Origin: an uncultured Marinilabiliales bacterium
GTDB lineage: Bacteria; Bacteroidota; Bacteroidia; Bacteroidales; BM520
Direction of reading: 5' to 3'
Length of the DNA stretch: 9,142 nt
Assembly: GCA_937877575.1 (NCBI GenBank)
Contig: CALFIZ010000255.1
Coordinates: 1 to 9,142, forward strand
A program made the translations under genes and the position numbers. Under the pieces are notes generated by a model, which was given only the letters and a program-made list of their open reading frames with translations, did no database searches and was not told the DNA's origin. Positions 1-6,461 of the stretch are shown here, piece after piece (position 1 is the first letter of the stretch; every line of letters starts with the position of its first letter).

Positions 1-1104
1 ATTTATCGTGTCAGTTTCATTATCTATAAGGAAGACAATTTCCGCTTCTCGGATAAAGTCGAGAATTTGGGCGATAACATTAATACCGAATATGATGAGA
101 TATCCGTGTCACTTCTGCCTTTCGACAATGCAATGTATTTCTGCTCAAACAGAATGGATGCAATCGGCGGATTTGACGTATTTGTCTCATTGCCTGACGA
201 ATATGGATGGCTGCCTGCTAAAAATATGGGGTATCCCCTGAATACTCCTGACGATGAATTGTATTATTGTCCCGTAAGAGATTCCCGTCATGGATATCTT
301 ACAAAAAGAGTCGATTACAATAATGCGAATATCTATCATGCTGAGTTCATTGATTTTGAAAACAAAATGCTGATAAAGAACTATGATGACAATATACTCA
401 CCCTTTCAGATGAAGATGACCTTAAAGCAGTGTCATACGAACCTGAACTTGTTGTAAGTGAGAATGTTATAGTTACATTATCCGGTCGTTTTATCGACAG
501 AATCACACATGACCCTGTGGGTGTCAGTATCAGAGTTTATGACCTCAATACGATGAGAATCAAAGCGTCTTTCGTAACGCATACGCAAACAGGCCGCTAT
601 CGTATTCCGTTGCCTTCAGGTGCTGATTATCTGCTTGCCCTTTCCGGCAATGATGATTATCTCTTTTGCCAGAAAATACTGCATGTGGAAGGCACTACCA
701 CACCACAGAACTATGAACTTGACATCGAATTGCAGAAAACATCCAACGAATCATTCGTTAATCTCGAAAACCTTGTCTATGTCCCTGGTACAGCCGAAGG
801 AGAAGTCGTCCTCGATGAAGACGCCTCTTTTCCGGTTATTGCCTTGATAGTAATGATGTTACAGGGAAATGATAATGTTTCACTGGTGATTGCCGGTAGT
901 GAAAGTAAAGCTTTACAGTTGGGTAAACAATTGGAAATCAACGGTGTCAGTAGCAACAAGCTTTCATATCAGTTTGTCGGCGAACTTGATGAAGGCGTTT
1001 CGATAAAAATAGTTAAGGGGGATGATTCAAGGGAAGATAATATAGAGGATAGTTCAGAAGATAATTTGGAGGAAATATTGAAGGAAAATGTTGGCGGTGA
1101 ATGA
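1..1104 (+). CDS. PD40 beta-propeller / CRD / degenerate OmpA-like envelope protein, PorE-like, 5' end missing
   Basis: The frame is open from base 1, so the N-terminus lies outside the window; 367 residues are visible. Visible residues ~20-85 hold a PD40 (WD40-like) propeller repeat, with the motif GGFDVFVS followed by a Trp and NTPDDE, as in Bacteroidota PD40 proteins. Residues ~155-244 look like a carboxypeptidase-regulatory-type beta sandwich (TLSGRFID ... GRYRIPLPSG). Residues ~277-338 resemble an OmpA C-terminal fold (VIAGSESKALQLGKQLEING, then a YQFVGE strand), but the usual GHTD segment and the Asp and Arg that grip peptidoglycan are not visible. The tail is acidic. This domain order matches PorE of the type IX secretion system, which is periplasmic or outer-membrane associated. 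That assignment is an inference; another PD40/OmpA-family lipoprotein is possible. The last 17 bases overlap the next gene. Confidence 0.75.
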   Translation: MYRVSFIIYKEDNFRFSDKVENLGDNINTEYDEISVSLLPFDNAMYFCSNRMDAIGGFDVFVSLPDEYGWLPAKNMGYPLNTPDDELYYCPVRDSRHGYLTKRVDYNNANIYHAEFIDFENKMLIKNYDDNILTLSDEDDLKAVSYEPELVVSENVIVTLSGRFIDRITHDPVGVSIRVYDLNTMRIKASFVTHTQTGRYRIPLPSGADYLLALSGNDDYLFCQKILHVEGTTTPQNYELDIELQKTSNESFVNLENLVYVPGTAEGEVVLDEDASFPVIALIVMMLQGNDNVSLVIAGSESKALQLGKQLEINGVSSNKLSYQFVGELDEGVSIKIVKGDDSREDNIEDSSEDNLEEILKENVGGE

Positions 1105-1651
1105 TTGCCTTGTATCCGATAAGGTAGGGGAAGTGTGTTTCTGCTGCAATCTTGAATGTTGCAAAGGTTGCTGCTGCGTGGAAGGCGACCTCGGAGCCCC
1201 ACTTGAGCCGGATGAAATATCCCTTATCGAGGATTATAAGGATGAAATATTTGAATATATGACAGATGCCGGAATCGAAGTTGTCAGGAATAATGGCGTC
1301 TTTGCTCCGGGCTTGGGCAATGATTTTGTCACGCCGTTGATTGATGACCGTGACTGTGCCTTTCTCTATTATGATGATGATAATGTGGCCCGATGTGCGA
1401 TTGAGACCGCATATCATGACGGGAGAATCCCTTTTAACAAGCCGATTTCGTGTCATTTGTATCCTATAAGACTGAATATATATGGCGATGTTATTGCCGT
1501 AAATTATGATTATTGGGATATCTGTGACGATGCCTTGAAACTCGGTAAAGAAAAGAACATCAGGCTTTACCGGTTTCTGAAGGAACCTCTCATCCGCCGC
1601 TTCGGTGAGGAGTGGTATGCAAAATTATGCGATGAAATTGAAAGACATTAG
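1088..1651 (+). CDS. DUF3109 family protein with Cys clusters (putative metal-binding)
   Basis: A 187-residue cytosolic-type protein of the DUF3109 family, widespread in Bacteroidota and of unknown function. The Cys pattern suggests Zn or Fe-S binding, as in the related YkgJ/UPF0153 proteins. The family block FxCxLxxCKGxCCVEGDxGAPL is present at residues 18-39, with the expected cysteines at 20, 25, 29 and 30. Later family cysteines follow in DCAF, ARCAIE, ISCHLYPIR and WDIC, and the C-terminal FLKEPLIRRFGEEWY block is intact. Three further cysteines (19, 24, 28) sit in positions that are normally not Cys. The start at 1088 fits the family N-terminus (M-x-x-V-x-D-x-x-V-S) and has AAGGAAA just upstream. 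It overlaps the preceding gene by 17 nt, so translational coupling is likely. No relation to the downstream pathway is evident. Confidence 0.9.
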   Translation: MLAVNDCLVSDKVGEVCFCCNLECCKGCCCVEGDLGAPLEPDEISLIEDYKDEIFEYMTDAGIEVVRNNGVFAPGLGNDFVTPLIDDRDCAFLYYDDDNVARCAIETAYHDGRIPFNKPISCHLYPIRLNIYGDVIAVNYDYWDICDDALKLGKEKNIRLYRFLKEPLIRRFGEEWYAKLCDEIERH

Positions 1652-1668
1652 AATTTTTTGTATTTTTG
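1637..1668 (+). promoter_or_regulatory. Bacteroidota-type promoter for the tRNA-Ser gene
   Basis: TATTTTTG at 1661-1668 matches the Bacteroidota -7 consensus TAnnTTTG exactly. ATTG at 1637-1640, a one-base variant of the -33 TTTG box, lies 20 bases upstream, which is the usual spacing. Transcription would start near 1673-1676, about 30 bases before the mature tRNA. The -33 box lies within the last codons of the DUF3109 gene. It is the only good promoter match I saw between that gene and the lyase at 2263, so it may also feed the genes behind the tRNA. Confidence 0.6.
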
Positions 1669-1705
1669 CAACTTCAATAGAAAGGAGAAAACAATAACAG
1701 AAAAC

Positions 1706-1793
1706 GGAAAGCTGCCGGAGTGGTCGAACGGGGCAGACTCGAAATCTGTTATACCCTTTATGGGTATCGGGGGTTCGAATCCCTCGCTTTCCG
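1706..1793 (+). tRNA. tRNA-Ser (anticodon CGA)
   Basis: An 88-nt class II tRNA that reads UCG serine codons. The acceptor stem is GGAAAGC (1706-1712) paired with GCTTTCC (1786-1792), with discriminator base G at 1793. The D stem is CCG/CGG (1715-1717 and 1729-1731). The anticodon stem is GCAGA/TCTGT with loop CTCGAAA (1738-1744), which puts anticodon CGA at 1740-1742. The long variable arm ATACCC/GGGTAT (~1751-1767) is the serine-type extra arm. The T stem-loop is at 1769-1785 with loop TTCGAAT. The base after the discriminator is followed by TT, not CCA, so CCA must be added after transcription. No terminator follows; the next gene starts 22 bases on. Confidence 0.97.
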
Positions 1794-1815
1794 CTTACTA
1801 TAAATTCTGTTGATT

Positions 1816-2244
1816 ATGAGAAAATTGTTTGTAATTTGCGCTATACTCCTTGCAAGCGTTTCATTACATGCACAGGTAAACAATATGTTGGGCAATTGGT
1901 ACACGGTTGATGACAAGTCCGGTGAAAAATTGTCGGTCGTAAATATTTATCAAGGCGACAACGGCCTGTATTATGGAAAAATCGAGAAATTGCTCAAACC
2001 TGACGCTGAGACTGTCTGTACCCAATGTACAGGTGAAGACAAAGGCAAAAGTAAAATAGGATTGGTCATAATCAGAGACATGAAAGCCGATAAGGACAAA
2101 CTTACGGGCGGTCGCGTCCTTGATCCTGACAACGGTAAATTCTATTATGCCAAAATCTCCCTTAAGGATGGCCAACTCGTACTTCGCGGTTCTCTTGATA
2201 AAAAAGGTCTCCTCGGACGAAGCCAGACTTGGGTTAGGAAGTAA
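1816..2244 (+). CDS. Secreted DUF2147 domain protein
   Basis: A 142-residue protein with a clear Sec signal peptide: MRK, a hydrophobic stretch to about residue 18, and a likely signal peptidase I cut in SLHA|Q. The mature part follows the DUF2147 pattern: LGNWYTVDDKSGE, then IYQGDNGLYYGKIEKLL, a CxxC-type pair (CTQC), GGRVLDPDNGKFY, and a C-terminal LLGRSQTWVR. DUF2147 is a small beta-barrel-like periplasmic or surface domain; members are linked to the cell envelope but have no agreed activity. I chose the ATG at 1816 because it gives a standard signal peptide; a TTG at 1810 would only add two residues. The gene starts 22 bases behind the tRNA and ends 18 bases before the lyase, so it probably shares the operon's transcript. 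Whether it serves the polyene pathway is unknown. Confidence 0.88.
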   Translation: MRKLFVICAILLASVSLHAQVNNMLGNWYTVDDKSGEKLSVVNIYQGDNGLYYGKIEKLLKPDAETVCTQCTGEDKGKSKIGLVIIRDMKADKDKLTGGRVLDPDNGKFYYAKISLKDGQLVLRGSLDKKGLLGRSQTWVRK

Positions 2245-2262
2245 TAATGAGATTTTATTGCT

Positions 2263-3792
2263 ATGGAAAAATTTTTACTTTCTTTAATTGAAGTAGAGAA
2301 TACTTTATACGAAAATCATAAGCTCAGCATCTCAGATGAAGTGCTGCAGAAGGTGGATGAATGTTATAACTTCTTAAATGATTTCCGTAAGGGGAAAGTG
2401 ATTTATGGCATCAATACAGGCTTTGGACCTATGGCTCAGTGGCGTGTTGATGATGTGTGTCTTACAAATCTGCAATATAACATAATCCGCAGCCATTCCA
2501 CCGGTGCGGGTGAACCTTTGCCCGATATTTATGTGAAATCGGCAATGATTGCCCGTCTTGGCACCTTTTTGCAGGCACATTCAGGTGTGCATGCCGATGT
2601 CATCAAACTTCTCGCCGAATTTATAAACCGCGATATTATACCTTTCATTCCACGGCATGGCAGTGTCGGTGCCAGCGGTGACCTCGTGCAGCTTGCACAT
2701 CTGGCTCTCACGCTTATCGGTGAAGGGAAAGTCCATTATAAAGGCGAATGGCGTAATGCATCAGACGTACTTAGGGAAAACCATCTTAAACCCTTTGAAA
2801 TCCATATCCGCGAAGGCCTCTCTATAACTAACGGGACTTCTGTGATGACAGGCATAGGAATTGTCAACCAGTTCAATGCTGAATATCTGCTCGACTGGGC
2901 TACACTTGCTTCAGTCTGGGTTAATGAAATAGCTTCCTCATTCGACGACTTGATGTCAAAGGAACTCAATGAATGTCGTCACCATGAGGGACAGCAGATA
3001 ATTGCCCGCCGTATGCGCGAACTCGCTGAAGGCAGTAAATGTCTGCAACAACGTGAACACGAACTTTATGATGGTAACAATACTGACAGGTTTTTCGAAC
3101 ATAAAGTCCAGGCATATTATTCTTTGCGCTGCGTGCCTCAGGTCTTAGGTCCTGTGTATGAGACACTTGCAAACAGCAGACGTATCCTCGAAGAAGAAAT
3201 TAATTCCGCATGCGATAATCCTATCGTTGATCCGGCTTCCAATAATGTCTATCATGGCGGCAATTTCCATGGTGACTATATTTCTCTTGAAGAAGACAAA
3301 GTTAAGATTGCAATGACAAGGATGGCAATGACTGCTGAACGTCAGCTCAACTATCTGTTCCATGACCGTATTAACGGCATCCTCCCTCCATTCCTGAATA
3401 TGGGTACACTCGGACTCAATTACGGTATGCAGGCATGTCAGTTTACGGCCACATCAACTACAGCCGAATGCCAGACCCTTTCAATGCCTAACTATGTCCA
3501 TAGCATCCCTAATAACAATGACAATCAAGATATTGTGAGCATGGGTACAAATTCCGCCCTGCTGTGCTCAAATGTCATTGAAAACGTTTATCAAGTGATG
3601 GCTGTTCACTATATTGCCCTCGCCCAGGCGGTTGACTGCCTGAATATACAGGACAAACTGTCTTTTTCTTCCAGACGCGTCTATGACGATATTAGAAAAC
3701 TGGTGGCTGCAAGAATTGAAGATCAGCCTTTTTATGAGGATATTGCGAAAGTTGAAACTTACCTTAAGAATAATCCTCTTAGACTGAAATAA
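2263..3792 (+). CDS. Aromatic amino acid ammonia-lyase, probably tyrosine ammonia-lyase (FjTAL type)
   Basis: This enzyme removes ammonia from an aromatic amino acid, most likely tyrosine to p-coumarate, the starter of flexirubin-type aryl polyenes. The self-processing triad Ala137-Ser138-Gly139 (in GSVGASGDLVQL) would form the MIO cofactor. Other MIO-lyase landmarks are Tyr48 in VIYGINTGFGP, Asn190 in ITNGTS, Arg289 in YYSLRCVPQ, Asn319-Pro320 in CDNPI, the GGNFHGDY loop (332-339) and Glu402 in TTAEC. The 509-residue length is normal. The selectivity loop reads LQYNIIRSHSTGAG (70-83). From memory, this and the NNNDNQDIVSMGTNSA block closely match the characterised tyrosine lyase of Flavobacterium johnsoniae. 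The Ser77-His78 pair is the one also seen in histidine lyase, so HutH remains the alternative; no other hut gene is nearby. It is the first pathway gene, and its TAA directly abuts the next ATG. Confidence 0.93.
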   Translation: MEKFLLSLIEVENTLYENHKLSISDEVLQKVDECYNFLNDFRKGKVIYGINTGFGPMAQWRVDDVCLTNLQYNIIRSHSTGAGEPLPDIYVKSAMIARLGTFLQAHSGVHADVIKLLAEFINRDIIPFIPRHGSVGASGDLVQLAHLALTLIGEGKVHYKGEWRNASDVLRENHLKPFEIHIREGLSITNGTSVMTGIGIVNQFNAEYLLDWATLASVWVNEIASSFDDLMSKELNECRHHEGQQIIARRMRELAEGSKCLQQREHELYDGNNTDRFFEHKVQAYYSLRCVPQVLGPVYETLANSRRILEEEINSACDNPIVDPASNNVYHGGNFHGDYISLEEDKVKIAMTRMAMTAERQLNYLFHDRINGILPPFLNMGTLGLNYGMQACQFTATSTTAECQTLSMPNYVHSIPNNNDNQDIVSMGTNSALLCSNVIENVYQVMAVHYIALAQAVDCLNIQDKLSFSSRRVYDDIRKLVAARIEDQPFYEDIAKVETYLKNNPLRLK

Positions 3793-4686
3793 ATGCCTGA
3801 AATCAAACATAACCTTTGGAAAGGAAAAACTGATGGAACCCCATGGATGCACAAAACGTTGATTTGGCTTATGCGTTGGACAAACCTGAATGTTTTCTAC
3901 GGCATTATGGCTTTAGTCGTTCCTTTTTACATGATTTTCAATAGACATGGTTATCGTTCAATTTACAGCTTCTTTCGTGACAGACTGGAGTATCCGCCTC
4001 TGAAAAGCTTTTTCAACGTCTATGCCAACCATTTCAGGTTCGGACAGGTGATTCTTGACAGATTCGCTGTCTTTGCAGGCAAATCTTTTAATTTTGATAT
4101 AGATAATTATAGCCTTTTTGAAAGTCTTGCCAATTCAGACAAAGGGTTTATCATTCTCGGCTCCCATGTCGGGAACTACGAGATGGCAGGCTATTCACTG
4201 GTCTCAAAAAAAACCATCAATGCTCTGCTTTTCGGGGGTGAAACCCGAGCAATTATGGAAAACAGAAATAATCAGCTTGGCGGTAATAACATAAAAATGA
4301 TATCGGTGCAAGATGATATGTCGCATATCTTCTTGTTAAACAACGCTTTAAGCGACGGGCAGATAGTCAGCATCCCCAGCGACAGAATGTTGGGCTCGTC
4401 AAAACATGTCAATTGTATGTTTTTTGGTGAAAAGGCAAAATTTCCAACCGGTGCATACGTTATGTCAATCGATCGCGAAGTTCCGATGATTGCGGTATTT
4501 GTAATGAAACTTTCGGGTAAAAAATATAAAATCCTGGTTCGTAATGTGGAAGTCCGGCAGGAGCAGAATTTTTCCAAACGGGAAAAGATTTCCATGCTCG
4601 CCTCCTGTTTTGCATCAAATCTTGAGGAGGTGGTTCGGGAATATCCTACCCAGTGGTTTAACTATTTCGATTTTTGGAAACAATAA
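3793..4686 (+). CDS. LpxL/HtrB-type lysophospholipid acyltransferase family protein
   Basis: A 297-residue membrane-associated acyltransferase of the LpxL/HtrB/MsbB superfamily. A hydrophobic segment at ~33-49 (NVFYGIMALVVPFYMIF) would anchor it at the inner membrane. The catalytic HX4E motif is His125-Glu130 in GSHVGNYEMAG. The substrate-side block SDRMLGSSK follows, then FPTGAYVMS, and the family ending QWFNYFDFWKQ is present. Such proteins occur in most aryl polyene and flexirubin clusters, where they are thought to transfer the finished acyl chain, or a fatty acid, onto a lipid carrier for outer-membrane display. The exact substrate cannot be read from sequence. The ATG follows the lyase stop codon with no gap, so translation is probably coupled. 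A run of eight A at 4206-4213 lies in frame and leaves the gene intact. A lipid A acyltransferase is less likely in this context. Confidence 0.88.
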   Translation: MPEIKHNLWKGKTDGTPWMHKTLIWLMRWTNLNVFYGIMALVVPFYMIFNRHGYRSIYSFFRDRLEYPPLKSFFNVYANHFRFGQVILDRFAVFAGKSFNFDIDNYSLFESLANSDKGFIILGSHVGNYEMAGYSLVSKKTINALLFGGETRAIMENRNNQLGGNNIKMISVQDDMSHIFLLNNALSDGQIVSIPSDRMLGSSKHVNCMFFGEKAKFPTGAYVMSIDREVPMIAVFVMKLSGKKYKILVRNVEVRQEQNFSKREKISMLASCFASNLEEVVREYPTQWFNYFDFWKQ

Positions 4687-4698
4687 AATCTGTAAGTC

Positions 4699-5853
4699 GT
4701 GCAAGTGATATTCAAAATAGCTGATAACATTGTCTCACCGCTTGGTTTTACTACTGCTGAGAACTTCAATGCAGTGATGGCGGGCAAGTCTGCCATCAGG
4801 CGTCACGAAGACAAATGGGACATCCCTGACCCTTTCATGGCTTCACTGATTGACAGAGATGCTCTTGACAATGAATGCGGTTCGCTGCCTCTGAAACAGC
4901 ATTATACCTGCTTCGAAAAAATGATTCTGCTGTCTGTGTCCAAAGCTCTGGAAAACAGCGGTGTACAGCCGGATTCCGATAGAGTCCTGTTTGTCGTCTC
5001 CACTACAAAGGGGAATGTTGATTTACTCTATGAAAACAAATTCAACCTTCCGTCCGATAGAATCCTTTGTGGCGTTACGGCAAAGGTTATCTGTGATTAT
5101 TTTCATAATCCGAATCCTCCAATAGTTGTGTCAAATGCTTGCATATCAGGTGTGTGCGCTCAAATTGCTGCTATGAGGAACCTCCTTGGCGGCAGATACG
5201 ATTACGTGATTGTCACCGGTGCTGATTGCCAGTCGAGATTTATTGTCACTGGTTTCCAGTCACTGAAGGCTTTGTCGCCTGATTTGTGCCGCCCTTTCGA
5301 CAAGGACAGAAAGGGTCTGAACCTTGGTGATGCCGCTGCGACAATTATCTATTCCGTCAAGGATGAAAATGACACGGTACAGGATGACTGGATAGCCGTT
5401 GACGGCTCCATCAGAAACGATGCAAACCATATTTCCGGACCGTCACGTACAGGTGAAGGCAGTTACAGAACTCTTGTCAATGTGCTTCATGAGACCGCGC
5501 CTGACGATATTGCCTTCGTCAATGTTCATGGCACTGCAACGGTTTACAATGATGAAATGGAATCAATAGCCATGTATCGGGCAGGATTGCAGTCGGTTCC
5601 GGTAAACGGACTTAAAGGCTATTATGGCCATACAATGGGCGCCGCAGGAGTTATTGAAACGATACTTTCAATGTGTGCCGTTGACAACAATGTCATACTT
5701 GCCACTCGCGGCTATGAAACCTGCGGAGTATCGTATCCTTTGTCATTGTCAAATGAAAATCGTCACACCGACAAACGGTCATTTATTAAACTCCTTTCCG
5801 GTTTCGGCGGCTGTAATGCGGCAATTCTTTTTAAGAAAGGAGGTGCGCTATGA
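4699..5853 (+). CDS. Beta-ketoacyl-ACP synthase, FabF-like (ketosynthase 1)
   Basis: A 384-residue condensing enzyme that would join malonyl-ACP to an acyl thioester. The catalytic set is complete: Cys148 in SNACISGVCA, His277 in VNVHGTATVYND, Lys306 and His311 in LKGYYGHTMGAAG. The GFQSLKALSPDLCRPFD and GLNLGDAAA blocks and the C-terminal SGFGGCNAAIL loop are typical of KS enzymes. It begins with GTG at 4699: VIFKIADNIVSPLG from residue 3 corresponds to the normal KS N-terminal strand, while the first in-frame ATG (Met27) would delete that strand. A second GTG at 4705 is possible. It lies 12 bases behind the acyltransferase and overlaps the next gene by 4 bases (ATGA). It is shorter and more divergent than ketosynthase 2, which suggests a specialised rather than housekeeping role. 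The 4-nt overlap points to the small KS-like protein as its partner. Confidence 0.92.
   Translation: MQVIFKIADNIVSPLGFTTAENFNAVMAGKSAIRRHEDKWDIPDPFMASLIDRDALDNECGSLPLKQHYTCFEKMILLSVSKALENSGVQPDSDRVLFVVSTTKGNVDLLYENKFNLPSDRILCGVTAKVICDYFHNPNPPIVVSNACISGVCAQIAAMRNLLGGRYDYVIVTGADCQSRFIVTGFQSLKALSPDLCRPFDKDRKGLNLGDAAATIIYSVKDENDTVQDDWIAVDGSIRNDANHISGPSRTGEGSYRTLVNVLHETAPDDIAFVNVHGTATVYNDEMESIAMYRAGLQSVPVNGLKGYYGHTMGAAGVIETILSMCAVDNNVILATRGYETCGVSYPLSLSNENRHTDKRSFIKLLSGFGGCNAAILFKKGGAL
5836..5845 (+). promoter_or_regulatory. Strong Shine-Dalgarno site for the KS-like gene at 5850
   Basis: AAAGGAGGTG is a near-perfect complement of the 16S rRNA 3' end, placed so that GGAGG ends 6 bases before the ATG at 5850. 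It lies inside the Lys-Lys-Gly-Gly codons at the end of ketosynthase 1. No other gene in this window has a comparable site, in keeping with the weak use of Shine-Dalgarno pairing in Bacteroidota. It supports the chosen start and strong re-initiation at the ATGA overlap. Confidence 0.65.
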
Positions 5854-6446
5854 TAAAATCCTGGATAAAAATTACCGACAAGTCCGTGTCGCTAAACGGG
5901 AAAATGATGGATTTCCATTCAAGCGGAAATGCTTTGCTTGCTGAAATATACAGAAACAAGGTTAAGGACTATCCCAAGTTCTTCAAAATGGATGCCTTGT
6001 GCAAATTGGGATTCCTCGGTTCCGAACTTGTCATTCAGGACGAAAAAACCGACCGCTTTGTGCCTCGTGAAGACAGAGCCGTAATCTTGTTTAACAGAAG
6101 TGGCTCGTTGAACGCTGATGTTAATTTTCAGGCAACTCTGCAACCTGACGATTTCTTCCCAAGTCCTGCCCTTTTTGTCTATACTCTTCCGAATATCATT
6201 ACCGGTGAGATTGCTATCCGAAATAAGTATCTGGGTGAGACATCTTTCTATGTTCTGGAGGAAAAAGATTCTGAAACCATTGCCTCTCAAATAGTTAACT
6301 CTTTTCAAGATAACATTACAAATTCGGTAATCGGTGGTTGGGTTGACTGTATTGATGAAAACAACTTCGAGGCAGTCATGTTCCTGTGCTATAAGGATGA
6401 GAATGATACATTATATGAGGAAATAAAGAATATTTTGTCTAAATAA
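5850..6446 (+). CDS. Small ketosynthase-like protein without catalytic Cys (putative KS partner)
   Basis: A 198-residue protein, about half the size of a normal condensing enzyme. Residues ~76-138 read like a decayed thiolase-fold core: the strand RAVILFNRSGSLNADVNFQ, then SPALFVYTLPNIITGEIAIR and YLGETSFYVLEE. These parallel the block of KS N-terminal domains that runs up to the nucleophile (SPxxFxxxxxNxxxGxxAI ... G). No Cys occurs where the nucleophile should be, and neither catalytic His motif is present. I infer a non-catalytic partner or scaffold for ketosynthase 1, comparable to the short Ketoacyl-synt_2-like proteins annotated as 3-oxoacyl-ACP synthase in Bacteroidota polyene clusters. 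It begins at an ATGA overlap behind a strong Shine-Dalgarno site, so its amount is probably tied to or above that of ketosynthase 1. The reading frame is intact and conserved in style, so decay to a pseudogene is unlikely. The function is not established. Confidence 0.8.
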   Translation: MIKSWIKITDKSVSLNGKMMDFHSSGNALLAEIYRNKVKDYPKFFKMDALCKLGFLGSELVIQDEKTDRFVPREDRAVILFNRSGSLNADVNFQATLQPDDFFPSPALFVYTLPNIITGEIAIRNKYLGETSFYVLEEKDSETIASQIVNSFQDNITNSVIGGWVDCIDENNFEAVMFLCYKDENDTLYEEIKNILSK

Positions 6447-6461
6447 TTAAAAATTAACAAT

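Noticed and set aside
1013..1456. 147-codon minus strand open frame across the end of the PorE-like gene and the DUF3109 gene
   Set aside because: It lies antisense to two well-supported genes and its product has low-complexity Ile/Pro stretches and no recognisable motif.
2263..3792. Histidine utilisation (HutH) assignment
   Set aside because: No hutU, hutI or hutG-like neighbours, the sequence blocks resemble the F. johnsoniae tyrosine lyase, and the gene heads a KS/ACP operon.
4206..4213. Run of eight A in the acyltransferase gene as a possible slippage switch
   Set aside because: It encodes Ser-Lys-Lys-Thr in frame, is only eight bases long, and the gene is intact; A-runs of this length are common at this base composition.
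5624..5944. 106-codon + strand frame bridging the ketosynthase 1 / KS-like junction
   Set aside because: Out of frame with both genes; the KS1 C-terminal motif SGFGGCNAAIL and the ATGA overlap explain the region.
5919..6308. 129-codon minus strand open frame inside the small KS-like gene
   Set aside because: Entirely antisense to a gene with strong start signals and operon context; no domain pattern.
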